Source: Micromonospora sp. MH99
GTDB lineage: Bacteria; Actinomycetota; Actinomycetes; Mycobacteriales; Micromonosporaceae
Reading direction: 5' to 3'
Assembly (NCBI RefSeq): GCF_021442385.1
Contig: NZ_MUZA01000050.1
Location: forward strand, 1-49,495
DNA: 49,495 nucleotides
The position numbers were made by a program, and so were the translations under genes. This document shows, one piece after another, positions 25,459-33,951 of this stretch. The notes under the pieces were generated by a model. The model searched no databases. It worked only from the letters and a program-made list of their open reading frames with translations, and had not been told where the DNA came from. The first letter of the stretch is position 1, and every line of letters starts with the position of its first letter.

Positions 25459-25881
25459 ATGCGGGCGGTGGTGCAGACCGTCGGGCGGGCCAGCGTGACC
25501 GTCGATGGCGAGGTGGTCGGCGCGATCGGGAACGGCCTGCTGGTGCTGCTCGGGGTGACGCACACCGACACGGCGGAGACCGCTCAGACGATGGCCCGCA
25601 AGGTCCACGAGCTACGCATCCTGGACGGTGAACGGTCCGCCGCCGACACCGACGCGCCGATCCTGCTGGTCAGCCAGTTCACCCTCTACGGCGACGCCCG
25701 CAAGGGCCGCCGTCCAAGCTGGACGGCGGCGGCCCCCGCCGAGGTGGCCGAACCCCTGGTGACAGCTGTGGTCGACGCCCTGCGCCAACGAGGAGCCACT
25801 GTCGAGACGGGCCGCTTCCGCGCCCACATGCTGGTGGAGAGCCTCAACATCGGCCCCCAGACCCTCCTTTTGGACCTCTGA
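25459..25881 (+). CDS. dtd: D-aminoacyl-tRNA deacylase
   Basis: 140 residues, the usual size. Removes D-amino acids (and glycine from tRNA-Ala) from tRNA. The N-terminal M-R-A-V-V-Q-T-V-x-R-A-S-V-T-V-D-G is the family start, and the active-site motifs L-L-V-S-Q-F-T-L-Y-G (Ser-Gln-Phe-Thr, normally SQFTLxA) and N-I-G-P-Q-T (the cis Gly-Pro gate, normally NxGPxT) are present. Start ATG at 25459 gives the standard N-terminus. It lies 28 bases after the methyltransferase, on the same strand. Confidence 0.95.
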   Translation: MRAVVQTVGRASVTVDGEVVGAIGNGLLVLLGVTHTDTAETAQTMARKVHELRILDGERSAADTDAPILLVSQFTLYGDARKGRRPSWTAAAPAEVAEPLVTAVVDALRQRGATVETGRFRAHMLVESLNIGPQTLLLDL

Positions 25882-25902
25882 CCCCGCCCCTGCCGGGGTC
25901 AG
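25878..25902. terminator. Hairpin between dtd and spoOM-like gene
   Basis: Nine-bp perfect stem CTGACCCCG (25878-25886) and CGGGGTCAG (25894-25902) with a seven-base loop, bridging the stops of two convergent genes. Confidence 0.55.
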
Positions 25903-26687
25903 GAGAAGAGGCCTCGGCGGGACAGGGACTGGCGGAGCCAGGTGTCCAGTTCGACGGTCCAGTCGGTGTCGTCGGCGGTGGCGTGCTCGACAGTGAACCG
26001 GCCGAAGGCGTCCCGACCCTCGGTGAAGACGCCGCCGCGCTTGTCGACCTCCAGCACCACCTGCATCTGCCGCGCGTCGGCGATGAAGGTGACCTCCAAC
26101 TGGTTGATCGAGCGGGCGTACTGCGGTGCCGGGTTGAACTCGATCTCCTGGTAGAACGGCAACGTCTGCCGTACGCCGTAGAGGTGCCCACGCTCCACGT
26201 CCGCGCGCGCGAACCGGAAGCCGAGGCGCAGCAACGCCTCCAGCAGCCGCTCCTGCGCGGGCAGCGGGTGCACCGACACGGCGTCCAGGTCGCTCGTGTC
26301 GACGGCGCGGGCGACCTCCAGCTCGGTCCGCAGGCCCATCGTCATGCCGTGCAGGTGCTGCCCGTACAGCTCGGTGACGGGTGTCTCCCAGGGCACGTCG
26401 AACCGGAACGGGAGGTCGTGGCGCTGCCCCGGCTCCAGCCGGAACGCGCCGGTGACCCGCTGGCGGTGGAACTCCTGGGTGGTGTCGTAGTCGTTGTCGC
26501 CGCTCTCCACCTCGACCCGGGTGACGAGGCCGAGCGTGACGTGGTCGATGTCGACCTGGTGGTCGCCGCCGAGCACGTGGACGTGGCCCTCCAGGTGCCC
26601 GCCGGGGCGGCAGTCCGGGCCGGCGAGCACCGTCTCGACCGAGGGGCCGCCGACCCCCATCGCCTTCATGAGCCGCCTGAAGACCAC
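25899..26687 (-). CDS. SpoOM-like sporulation-control / arrestin-fold protein
   Basis: 262 residues beginning M-V-F-R-R-L-M-K-A-M-G-V-G-G-P-S-V-E-T-V. The GTG at 26687 is favoured because GGAGG lies five bases upstream and family members begin this way; the ATG four codons earlier lacks a site. Two arrestin-like beta domains follow, with the conserved C-R-P-G-G, H-R-Q-R-V-T-G-A-F, L-P-F-R-F-D-V-P-W-E-T-P and a C-terminal L-E-V-D-K-R-G-G segment. In Bacillus SpoOM modulates the sporulation phosphorelay; in actinobacteria its role is not clear. It is divergent from sigB, sharing a 232-base control region. Confidence 0.9.
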   Translation of the reverse strand: MVFRRLMKAMGVGGPSVETVLAGPDCRPGGHLEGHVHVLGGDHQVDIDHVTLGLVTRVEVESGDNDYDTTQEFHRQRVTGAFRLEPGQRHDLPFRFDVPWETPVTELYGQHLHGMTMGLRTELEVARAVDTSDLDAVSVHPLPAQERLLEALLRLGFRFARADVERGHLYGVRQTLPFYQEIEFNPAPQYARSINQLEVTFIADARQMQVVLEVDKRGGVFTEGRDAFGRFTVEHATADDTDWTVELDTWLRQSLSRRGLFS

Positions 26688-26919
26688 ACCGTCCTCCATC
26701 GTCGGACCACGCCGACCCGGGGCGGCCGACCGTCCGCAACGTAGCCGGGCCGGGCCCGCAACCGCCGGGATGACACACCGCGGCAACGATCCGGCCGGAT
26801 TCCTGTCGGGTGCCCGATCGCCTCACTCCCGTTTTACGCCCCGCCCGCCAAGCTGTGTCTCACACCGGCACCACTGGGCCGGAGACACGGCACAGACGTG
26901 GAAACGGGGAGAGACAGAG

Positions 26920-27939
26920 ATGGTCCTGCAGATGACGGAACACCGGACGCGCCCGGCAGCCACCAGCACCGAGACCAACGGGTCCGCCGAGGCCCTCACC
27001 GACCTGGACGCCACCGACGAGCGCGGCATCTCCACCGACCTGGTCCGGGCGTACCTGAACGGGATCGGCCGGACGAAGCTGCTGACCGCGGCGCAGGAGG
27101 TCGACCTGGCCCGGCGGATCGAGGCCGGCCTGTTCGCCGACGAGAAGCTCGCCACCTGCACCCCGGTCTCCGAGGAGCTGCGGGCCGACCTGGAGCTGAT
27201 CGTCGCCGAGGGCCGCGCCGCCAAGGACCACCTGCTGGAGGCGAACCTGCGGCTGGTGGTCAGCATCGCCAAGCGCTACACCGGACGCGGGATGGCCTTC
27301 CTCGACCTGATCCAGGAGGGCAACCTCGGCCTCATCCGGGCGGTGGAGAAGTTCGACTACGCCAAGGGTTACAAGTTCTCCACGTACGCCACCTGGTGGA
27401 TCCGGCAGGCGATCACCCGTGCCATGGCCGACCAGGCCCGCACCATCCGCATCCCCGTGCACATGGTCGAGCAGGTCAACCGGATGGTCCGGGCTCGCCG
27501 GGAGTTGGCGGTGACGCTGGGTCGCGAGCCAGGAGTCGCCGAGGTCGCCCGGGCCCTGGACATCCCCGAGTTCCAGGTCATCGAGCTGATCTCGTACGAC
27601 CGCGAGCCGGTCAGCCTGGACCAGACCGTCGGCGACGACGGCGAGAGCGCGCTCGGTGACTTCGTGGCCTCGGTGGACCCGCGCACCGACCCGGGCGAGG
27701 GCGCCGCGCAGGGCGAACTGCGCAACGAGGTGAGCATCGTGCTGGCCACGCTGTCGCAGCGGGAGCAGGCGGTCATCCGGCTCCGGTTCGGGCTGGACGA
27801 CGGCCGGCAGCGCACCCTGGACGAGGTCGGCCGCGAGTTCGGTCTGTCCCGTGAGCGCATCCGGCAGATCGAGAAGGTGACGTTGCTGAAGCTGCGCGCT
27901 CCGGAGCGGGCGCAGCGCCTGGAGGCGTACGCCTGCTGA
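26920..27939 (+). CDS. sigB: Alternative sigma factor SigB (group 2, HrdB-like)
   Basis: 339 residues, ATG behind GGGGAGAG. It lacks region 1.1 and the long linker of the primary factor and begins with a 40-residue flexible tail. Region 1.2 is V-R-A-Y-L-N-G-I-G-R, region 2 is nearly identical to the primary sigma (F-D-Y-A-K-G-Y-K-F-S-T-Y-A-T-W-W-I-R), region 3 has I-P-V-H-M-V-E-Q-V, and region 4.2 has R-T-L-D-E-V-G-R-E-F-G-L-S-R-E-R-I-R-Q. The position before ideR matches M. tuberculosis sigB, a stress and stationary-phase sigma that shares promoters with SigA. A 15-bp hairpin ends the gene. Confidence 0.95.
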   Translation: MVLQMTEHRTRPAATSTETNGSAEALTDLDATDERGISTDLVRAYLNGIGRTKLLTAAQEVDLARRIEAGLFADEKLATCTPVSEELRADLELIVAEGRAAKDHLLEANLRLVVSIAKRYTGRGMAFLDLIQEGNLGLIRAVEKFDYAKGYKFSTYATWWIRQAITRAMADQARTIRIPVHMVEQVNRMVRARRELAVTLGREPGVAEVARALDIPEFQVIELISYDREPVSLDQTVGDDGESALGDFVASVDPRTDPGEGAAQGELRNEVSIVLATLSQREQAVIRLRFGLDDGRQRTLDEVGREFGLSRERIRQIEKVTLLKLRAPERAQRLEAYAC

Positions 27940-27954
27940 CGCACCGGATGGGAA

Positions 27955-27987
27955 GGCAGGGCCCCGGCGGTTCGCCGGGGCCCTGCC
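27955..27987 (+). terminator. Strong hairpin after sigB
   Basis: Perfect 15-bp stem GGCAGGGCCCCGGCG (27955-27969) and CGCCGGGGCCCTGCC (27973-27987) over a GTT loop, 15 bases past the stop. No U-run. Confidence 0.75.
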
Positions 27988-28046
27988 CGCTGTCGAGGTG
28001 CTTGACTGTGGCGCCGACCGACTCCGCGACGAGCGAGGAGAGTGCC

Positions 28047-28454
28047 ATGAACTGGACGTTGGAAGTGGTGATCGTGCCGGTCTCCGACCTGGACCGGGCG
28101 AAGACGTTCTACGCCGACCAGCTCGGCTTCGCCGTCGACCACGACACCGTGATCAGTGACGACGCCCGCATCGTGCAGTTGACCCCGCCCGGCTCCGGCT
28201 GCTCGATCGTGATCGGCAAGGGCGTGGTCCCGGAGATGCCGCCGGGTTCGCTGAGGGGCCTGCAACTGGTGGTGCCCGACCTGAAGCGGGCCCACGCGGA
28301 GCTGGTCGCCCGTGGCGTGGAGGTCAGTGACATCCAGGTGATGGGCCAGAACCCGCGGCCGGTGCCGGACCCGCTGGACAACGTCGGCTTCGTCTTCTTC
28401 ACCGACCCGGACGGCAACGCCTGGGCCGTCCAGCAGATCTCCAGCCGCGCCTGA
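28047..28454 (+). CDS. VOC-family (glyoxalase/bleomycin-resistance fold) protein
   Basis: 135 residues, ATG with GAGGAGAG upstream. One VOC unit made of two beta-alpha-beta-beta-beta modules: V-I-V-P-V-S-D-L-D-R-A-K-T-F-Y at the start and L-V-V-P-D-L-K-R-A-H-A-E-L in the middle, then V-F-F-T-D-P-D-G-N-A-W-A-V-Q with the C-terminal Asp/Glu-region of metal-binding VOC enzymes. The canonical metal His is not evident, so a lactoylglutathione lyase call would be unsafe; it may bind a small molecule or an antibiotic. It is convergent with the Pat-like gene. Confidence 0.88.
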   Translation: MNWTLEVVIVPVSDLDRAKTFYADQLGFAVDHDTVISDDARIVQLTPPGSGCSIVIGKGVVPEMPPGSLRGLQLVVPDLKRAHAELVARGVEVSDIQVMGQNPRPVPDPLDNVGFVFFTDPDGNAWAVQQISSRA

Positions 28455-28464
28455 GCTGTCGCGC

Positions 28465-31020
28465 TCAGAGACGCCGGGGGCCGGTGTCCGGACGGGCGGC
28501 CACGCCGCCCACCCGCACCTGGGCGTGCAGGACCGAGATGCCGTCCGGGCGGGCGAGCACCGGGTTGAGGGTCACCGAGCGCACCCGGGGCTGCTCGTCG
28601 GCCAGCTGACCGACCCGCAGCAGCAGGTCGGCCAGGGCCGCCCGGTCCACCGGCGCCGCGCCCCGGTGCCCCCGCAACAGCGGAGCCGCCCGAGGTTCGT
28701 CGACCAGCTCGGCGGCGTCGGTGTTTGTCAGCGGCACCGCCCGCCAGGCCCGATCGCCCAGCAGCTCGGTGGCGACCCCGCCGAGGCCGAAGCCGACCAC
28801 CGGCCCGAACGCCGGATCTTCCACCAACTCCACCACGCAGGCCACACCGGGCGGGACCATCGGCTGCACCAGCACGTCCGCGCCGAAGCCGGCGGCCATG
28901 TCGGCGTACGCGCGGCGGACGCTCGCCTCGTCGGGCAGATCGAGGCGGACGGCGCCCAGGTCGAGCCGGTGCCGCAGCCCCGCGGCGGCGGCCTTGAGCG
29001 CCACCGGGAAACCCACCCGCGTCGCCGCGTTGACAGCCGCGTCGACCGAGGCCACGGGCACCGACGCGACGGTCTCGATGCCGTACGCGGCCAGCAGCGC
29101 CTCGACGTCGGTGCCGTCGGCGCGCAGCGCGGCCGCCGCGGCGTCCCGGTCGATCCCGGGCAGCTCGGGCACGACCCCGGGCGGGCGACGCAGCCACTCG
29201 GCGTACCGGTGCACCCGGGCGAGAGCCCGGACGGCCTCCTCCACGCCGCCGAACGCGGGCACCCCGGCGGGCAACCGACCGACCAGGAACGTCGCCACGG
29301 TCGGCTTGCCCAGGGCGAGGGCGGCCGGCAACGCGGCGGTGACATCGGCGTCCACCTCGGTGCGCTGGCCGGGCAGCGGCGGGGCGAAGACCACGACGAG
29401 TGCGTCCACCCGGTTGTCGGCGGCCGTCTCGGCGAGGGCGGCGGCGAACTCGTCGGCGCCGGCGCTCGGCGCGACGTCCCGCGGGTAGCCGTCGGCGACG
29501 GTCAGGCCCTGCCCGACGCAGGCCGTGGCAGCCAGGCCGGTCAACGCCGACGAGTTGCCGACCACGCCGACCCGGCCGCCGGCCGGCAGCGGCTGGTTGG
29601 CCAGCAACACCCCCATGTCGAGCAGCTCCGGCACGGTGTCCACCCGGATCACCCCCGACTGGGCGAAGAGCGCGGCCACCGCCACCTCGTCCGGGCCGGC
29701 CGAGTCGCCCACCCCAGGCGGGCGGGCCGGTGAGGCGAGCGCCACCACCGGTTTCGCCCGGCCGATCCGCCGGGCCAGCCGGGCGAACTTGCGCGGGTTC
29801 CCGAACGTCTCCAGGTACAACATGATCACGTCGGTGCCCGGGTCGTCCTGCCAGTACTGCAGCAGGTCGTTGCCCGACACGTCGGCCCGGTTGCCGGCCG
29901 ACACGAAGCTGGACAGCCCGAGGCCACGCCGGTCCGCCTCGGCGAGCAGCGCCACCCCGAACGCGCCGGACTGGCTGAAGATGCCCACCCGACCGGCCGG
30001 CGGCAGCGCCGGGGCGAGGGTGGCGTTGAGGCGTACCGCCGGGTCGGTGTTGGCCACGCCGAGGCAGTTCGGGCCGACCACGCGCATCCCCGCGGCGTGC
30101 GCCGCGCGGACCAGCGCACGCTGCGTGACCGCGCCCTCCGGGCCGGCCTCGGCGAAGCCGGCCGAGATCACGACCAGGCCGTGCACCCCGGCGGCGGCCG
30201 CGTCGGCGACCACCGCGGTCGCCGCCTCCGGCGGGACCGCCACCACCGCCAGATCCACCGCCACCCCGGCGTCGACCGCCGAGGGGTACGCGGGCAGGCC
30301 CGCCACCGTCGACGCGCTCGGGTGCACCGGCACCACCGCACCGGTGAACCCGCCGTCCCGCAGATGCCCGAGCACTGCCGCGCCGACGCCCTGGCCGGTG
30401 GCGCTCGCGCCGTAGACGGCGATGCCTCGCGGGGCGAGCAGCCGGGCAATCGAGCGGGCCTCGGTGCGGTGCTCCCGGCCGCGCTGCACCTCCAGGGTCG
30501 CCTCCGTCGGAGCGATCGGGAAGCTCAGATGCACCACGCCGTCGGCGTACGCGCGCTGGACCTGGTAGCCGAAGTCGGAGAAGACCCGCAGCATCGTCCC
30601 GTTGGCCGGCAGCACCTCGGCGACGAAACTCATGATGCCGTTGCGCCGCGCGGCGTCCGCCAGGTGCTCCATCAGCACCGAGCCGATGCCCCGGCCCTGG
30701 AAGGCGTCCTCGACCACGAAGGCGACCTCCGCCTCCGGCGCCTGCGGACCGAGCCGCTCGTACCTGCCGACGGCGACGAGCCGGTCCCCGGCCAGCACCA
30801 CGAACGCCTCCCGGTCGCGGTGGTCGACAGTGACGAACCGGACCAGATCCCGCTCCGGGATGCGCGGGTACGGCGAGAAGTAGCGCAGGTAGCGGGTGCG
30901 CTCGGAGAACCGGCTGTGCATCGCCACGACGGCCGGCGCGTCGTCCGGGCTGATCGGTCGCAACTGGACGGTGCTGCCGTCACTGAGCAGCACGTCCACC
31001 GGCTGGTCCACGGTCGTCAC
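28465..31020 (-). CDS. Pat-like protein acetyltransferase: GNAT fused to NDP-forming acyl-CoA synthetase
   Basis: 851 residues. Residues about 15-170 are a GNAT domain with the acetyl-CoA loop Q-G-R-G-I-G (108-113). Residues about 190-310 are a CoA-binding Rossmann domain (G-I-A-V-Y-G-A-S), about 330-600 are two succinyl-CoA-ligase flavodoxin-like domains (S-Q-S-G-A-F-G-V-A-L-L; V-G-V-V-G-N-S-S-A-L), and the C-terminal 220 are an ATP-grasp-like domain. In Salmonella Pat the GNAT is at the C-terminus; the N-terminal arrangement here is that known for Streptomyces lividans PatA. Such proteins acetylate lysines of acyl-CoA synthetases and other enzymes and are checked by acetyl-CoA. The next gene encodes the matching deacetylase type, 15 bases upstream in the same direction. 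Confidence 0.93.
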   Translation of the reverse strand: MTTVDQPVDVLLSDGSTVQLRPISPDDAPAVVAMHSRFSERTRYLRYFSPYPRIPERDLVRFVTVDHRDREAFVVLAGDRLVAVGRYERLGPQAPEAEVAFVVEDAFQGRGIGSVLMEHLADAARRNGIMSFVAEVLPANGTMLRVFSDFGYQVQRAYADGVVHLSFPIAPTEATLEVQRGREHRTEARSIARLLAPRGIAVYGASATGQGVGAAVLGHLRDGGFTGAVVPVHPSASTVAGLPAYPSAVDAGVAVDLAVVAVPPEAATAVVADAAAAGVHGLVVISAGFAEAGPEGAVTQRALVRAAHAAGMRVVGPNCLGVANTDPAVRLNATLAPALPPAGRVGIFSQSGAFGVALLAEADRRGLGLSSFVSAGNRADVSGNDLLQYWQDDPGTDVIMLYLETFGNPRKFARLARRIGRAKPVVALASPARPPGVGDSAGPDEVAVAALFAQSGVIRVDTVPELLDMGVLLANQPLPAGGRVGVVGNSSALTGLAATACVGQGLTVADGYPRDVAPSAGADEFAAALAETAADNRVDALVVVFAPPLPGQRTEVDADVTAALPAALALGKPTVATFLVGRLPAGVPAFGGVEEAVRALARVHRYAEWLRRPPGVVPELPGIDRDAAAAALRADGTDVEALLAAYGIETVASVPVASVDAAVNAATRVGFPVALKAAAAGLRHRLDLGAVRLDLPDEASVRRAYADMAAGFGADVLVQPMVPPGVACVVELVEDPAFGPVVGFGLGGVATELLGDRAWRAVPLTNTDAAELVDEPRAAPLLRGHRGAAPVDRAALADLLLRVGQLADEQPRVRSVTLNPVLARPDGISVLHAQVRVGGVAARPDTGPRRL

Positions 31021-31035
31021 AGAAAACGGCCCGGC

Positions 31036-32217
31036 TCAGTCCCGCGGGTCGTACGGGTCGAGCCCGAGCAGCGGGAAGACGGTCTTACGGGTCGCCGCGA
31101 TCGCCCGGTCCACCGCGTTCGGCTCGCCCGTCGGCTGCCACGGCTCGTACGACGGGTCCGCGTCGTCGGTCATCCGCAGCGGAATCTCCCGACCCGGCCG
31201 ACGGGCCGCGGCCAGCTCACGCCAGCCCGGCGGGGTGAGCGTCGCCGGGTCGATCGGAGCGCCGGTCGCCACCGCCAACAGGTGGGTCCAGGCTCGGGGC
31301 ACGACCTCGACCAGCGCGTACCCGCCGCCGCCGGTGGCCACCCAGCGGCCCTCGCACAGCTCGTCGGCGAGCGCCCGCAACGCCAGGTAGGTGGCGCGCT
31401 GCCCGTCCACCGTCAGGTGCAGGTCGGCCAGCGGATCCAGCCGGTGCCCGTCCGCGCCGCACTGACTCACCAGCACCTGCGGCCGGAACGCGCGCAGCAC
31501 CGACGGCACGATCGCGTGGAACGCCCGCTGCCAGCCGGTGTCGTCGACGCCCGGCGGCAGCGGCATGTTCACCGCGGTGCCCTGCGCGCCCGGCCCGCCG
31601 GTCTCGTCCGGAAAACCGGTGCCCGGAAAGAGCGCGAGCGGTGTCTCGTGCAGGCTGACCGTGAGCACCCTCGGGTCGTCCCAGAAGATGTCCTGCACCC
31701 CGTCACCGTGGTGCACGTCCACATCCACGTACGCGATCCGCTCGGCGCCCAGATCGAGCAGTCGGGCGATGGCCACCGCGGGGTCGTTGTAGACACAGAA
31801 GCCGGACGCGCGGGCGGGCATCGCGTGGTGCAGGCCACCTGCCACGTTCACCGCTCGACGCGCGTCACCGCGCCAGACCGCCTCGGCCGCGGCCAGCGTC
31901 GCCCCGGCGATCAGCGCGCTGGACTCGTGCATCCCCTCGAAGACCGGGTTGTCGGAGGTGCCCAGCCCGTACCCGGCGAAGAGTGGATCACGTGGCGCGG
32001 CACGCACGGCGGCCAGGTAGGCGGGGTCGTGCACGCGGGTGAGGGCCGCGTCGTCGGCGGGCTCCGGCTTGACGACGCGCACCCCCTGACGCTCCAGAAC
32101 GCCCAGCTCCCGGGCGAGCGCGACGGTCAGCTCCACCCTCACCGGGTCGAGCGGATGGTCGCCCATGTCATAGGCGAGCAGCGAGGGGTCCCACACCACT
32201 ACCGTGTCGTCGGACAT
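31036..32217 (-). CDS. acuC: AcuC-type zinc-dependent protein deacetylase (class I HDAC-like)
   Basis: 393 residues, ATG at 32217 (M-S-D-D-T-V-V-V-W-D). The catalytic set is intact: the His dyad G-G-L-H-H-A (residues 130-131), G-F-C-V-Y-N-D, the zinc ligands V-D-V-D-V-H-H-G-D-G (Asp167, His169) and the G-A-D-G-H-R-L-D-P-L-A-D-L region with the third zinc Asp, plus G-G-G-G-Y near the end. In Bacillus AcuC removes acetyl groups from acetyl-CoA synthetase and restores activity. Adjacent, same-strand placement with a Pat-like acetyltransferase forms a writer/eraser pair. Confidence 0.94.
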   Translation of the reverse strand: MSDDTVVVWDPSLLAYDMGDHPLDPVRVELTVALARELGVLERQGVRVVKPEPADDAALTRVHDPAYLAAVRAAPRDPLFAGYGLGTSDNPVFEGMHESSALIAGATLAAAEAVWRGDARRAVNVAGGLHHAMPARASGFCVYNDPAVAIARLLDLGAERIAYVDVDVHHGDGVQDIFWDDPRVLTVSLHETPLALFPGTGFPDETGGPGAQGTAVNMPLPPGVDDTGWQRAFHAIVPSVLRAFRPQVLVSQCGADGHRLDPLADLHLTVDGQRATYLALRALADELCEGRWVATGGGGYALVEVVPRAWTHLLAVATGAPIDPATLTPPGWRELAAARRPGREIPLRMTDDADPSYEPWQPTGEPNAVDRAIAATRKTVFPLLGLDPYDPRD

Positions 32218-32265
32218 GAGCCCATCGTCGCACGAGGACCGTCGTCGGCCCACCGCACGCGCTGG

Positions 32266-33126
32266 TCAGCGGCCGGGTGTCGGCCCGGACGCGACCGGCC
32301 GGGCCGGGTCGGCCACCCAGTTGCTCCACGAACCCACGTAGAGCGCGGCGTCCGTGCGGCCGGCCAGGTGCAGCGCGAGGACCGCCTGCGCGGCGGTCAC
32401 CCCGGAGCCGCAGTACGCCCCGACCGTCCGCGCCCCGGTCGCGCCGACCGCGGCGAACCGCTCGCGCAGCACGTCGGCGGCCGGAAAACGCCCGTCGGCG
32501 CCCACGTACTCGCCGGCGGGCAGGTTGGCAGCACCGGGCACGTGACCGGCGACCGGATCGATCGGCTCGACCTCGCCCGCGTAGCGGGGTGCCGCGCGCA
32601 CGTCGAGCAGCACTGCGTCGTCGGCGGAAGCCAGCGCGGCGGCCTGCCCGGCGTCCAGCACCGGAAGGTCACCGGGGCGCACCTCGACGTCGCCGTCGGC
32701 CGGGGCGGGCGCGGTGGTCGAGACCTGTCGTCCGGCGGCCACCCAGGCCGGGAAGCCCCCGTGCAGCAGTCGCACCGGCCGGTGCCCGGCCCAGCGCAAG
32801 GTCCACCAGGCCCGCGCGGCGGCCAGGCCGTCGCCGCCGTCGTACACCACAACGGGGTGACCGGCGCGGACGCCGGCGGCCCGCAGCGCGGCCTGTAGCG
32901 CGCCCGGGTTGGGCAGCGGGTGCCGGCCGCCGGCCCCGGGCGGCCCGCACAACGCGGTGTCCAGGTCGACGAAGACCGCGCCGGGCAGGTGGCCGGCCAG
33001 GTAGTCGTCGCGACCGGGCGGGCCGGTGAGCCGCCAGCGGACGTCGAGGAGGGTGGGCGGGTCGGCGTCGTCGAGCTCGGCGGCGAGCCGGTCCACCTCG
33101 ACGAGCAGTTCCTCGGTACCGGACAT
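32266..33126 (-). CDS. Sulfurtransferase (tandem rhodanese)
   Basis: 286 residues with two rhodanese domains: residues about 10-130 (non-catalytic, L-L-D-V-R-W, H-L-P-G-A-V-F-V-D-L-D) and about 155-280 (V-L-L-D-V-R-A-A-P-R-Y-A-G, H-V-P-G-A-A-N-L-P). The active loop Y-C-G-S-G-V-T-A carries the persulfide Cys in the second domain. Thiosulfate or 3-mercaptopyruvate sulfurtransferase activity is likely; the loop C-G-S-G-V-T is closer to mercaptopyruvate-type enzymes. Start M-S-G-T-E-E (33126) chosen over the ATG three codons earlier; both have weak GGATGG-like sites. It is divergent from ideR. Confidence 0.92.
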   Translation of the reverse strand: MSGTEELLVEVDRLAAELDDADPPTLLDVRWRLTGPPGRDDYLAGHLPGAVFVDLDTALCGPPGAGGRHPLPNPGALQAALRAAGVRAGHPVVVYDGGDGLAAARAWWTLRWAGHRPVRLLHGGFPAWVAAGRQVSTTAPAPADGDVEVRPGDLPVLDAGQAAALASADDAVLLDVRAAPRYAGEVEPIDPVAGHVPGAANLPAGEYVGADGRFPAADVLRERFAAVGATGARTVGAYCGSGVTAAQAVLALHLAGRTDAALYVGSWSNWVADPARPVASGPTPGR

Positions 33127-33226
33127 GCCGACCATCCAACACCATCCGGGTCACCACCACGCGATTCGGCAGCGGTCGCTCGCCGCGCGGCAGGGTAGCA
33201 TCGTGCATCGGAGGGCCGCATACCTT

Positions 33227-33916
33227 ATGAAGTCTCACGATCTGGTCGACACGACCGAGATGTACCTGCGCACCATCCTCGAGCTGGAGGAGGAGGGGGT
33301 GCCGCCCCTGCGTGCCCGGATCGCCGAGCGCCTCAAGCAGAGCGGACCCACCGTCAGCCAGACCGTGGCCCGGATGGAGCGCGACGGCCTGCTCACCGTC
33401 GAGGGCGACCGGCACCTGACGCTCACCCCGCTCGGCCGGGGCAGCGCCGTCTCCGTGATGCGCAAGCACCGCCTCGCCGAACTGCTGTTGGTCAACGTCA
33501 TCGGGATGCCCTACGAGGAGGCCCACGAGGAGGCCTGCCGTTGGGAGCACGTGATGAGCGACGCCGTCGAGAAGCGGGTGTACGACCTGCTCAACCGGCC
33601 GACCCGCTCGCCGTACGGCAACCCGATTCCGGGCCTGGAGGAGCTGGGTTCCCCCGAGGCTCCGGCCAGCGAGCCGGGCGAGGGTGAGCGCAACCTGGCC
33701 TTCCCCGGGCTGTCCGGGCCGGTCGTGGTCCGCCGGATCTGCGAGAGCGTGCAGACCGACTCCGACGTGCTGCGCCAGTTGCACGCCGCTGGCGTCGACC
33801 CCGGCGCCACGGTGACCGTGGCTCAGGAGCGCGACGGGGTGTCGATCGACCGCTCCGGTGACCGGGTGCGGCTGCCTCGCGAGGTCGCCTCCCGGGTGTT
33901 CGTCGCCGCCAACTGA
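33227..33916 (+). CDS. ideR: Iron-dependent repressor IdeR (DtxR family)
   Basis: 229 residues, the IdeR length. Domain 1 (1-73) is a winged helix with the recognition segment S-G-P-T-V-S-Q-T-V-A-R-M. Domain 2 (74-140) has every metal ligand of IdeR, offset by two: primary site Met12, Cys104, Glu107, His108; ancillary site His81, Glu85, His100. Domain 3 (from about 150) is an SH3-like fold ending L-P-R-E-V-A-S-R-V-F-V-A-A-N. With Fe2+ it binds iron boxes and represses siderophore genes while activating storage. ATG at 33227 behind GGAGGG; a TAGCAT -10-like box lies at 33196-33201. Position after sigB matches mycobacteria. Confidence 0.95.
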   Translation: MKSHDLVDTTEMYLRTILELEEEGVPPLRARIAERLKQSGPTVSQTVARMERDGLLTVEGDRHLTLTPLGRGSAVSVMRKHRLAELLLVNVIGMPYEEAHEEACRWEHVMSDAVEKRVYDLLNRPTRSPYGNPIPGLEELGSPEAPASEPGEGERNLAFPGLSGPVVVRRICESVQTDSDVLRQLHAAGVDPGATVTVAQERDGVSIDRSGDRVRLPREVASRVFVAAN

Positions 33917-33925
33917 CCGGCCGCC

Positions 33926-33951
33926 CACCTGGGCGTCACAACGCCCGGGTG
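33926..33951. terminator. Hairpin between ideR and the lipoprotein gene
   Basis: Ten-bp stem with one mismatch, CACCTGGGCG (33926-33935) and CGCCCGGGTG (33942-33951), spanning the gap between convergent stops. Confidence 0.45.

Noticed and set aside
23841..25571. Upstream extension of the HhH-GPD frame
   Set aside because: Antisense to the methyltransferase gene; the folded domain begins at 23840.
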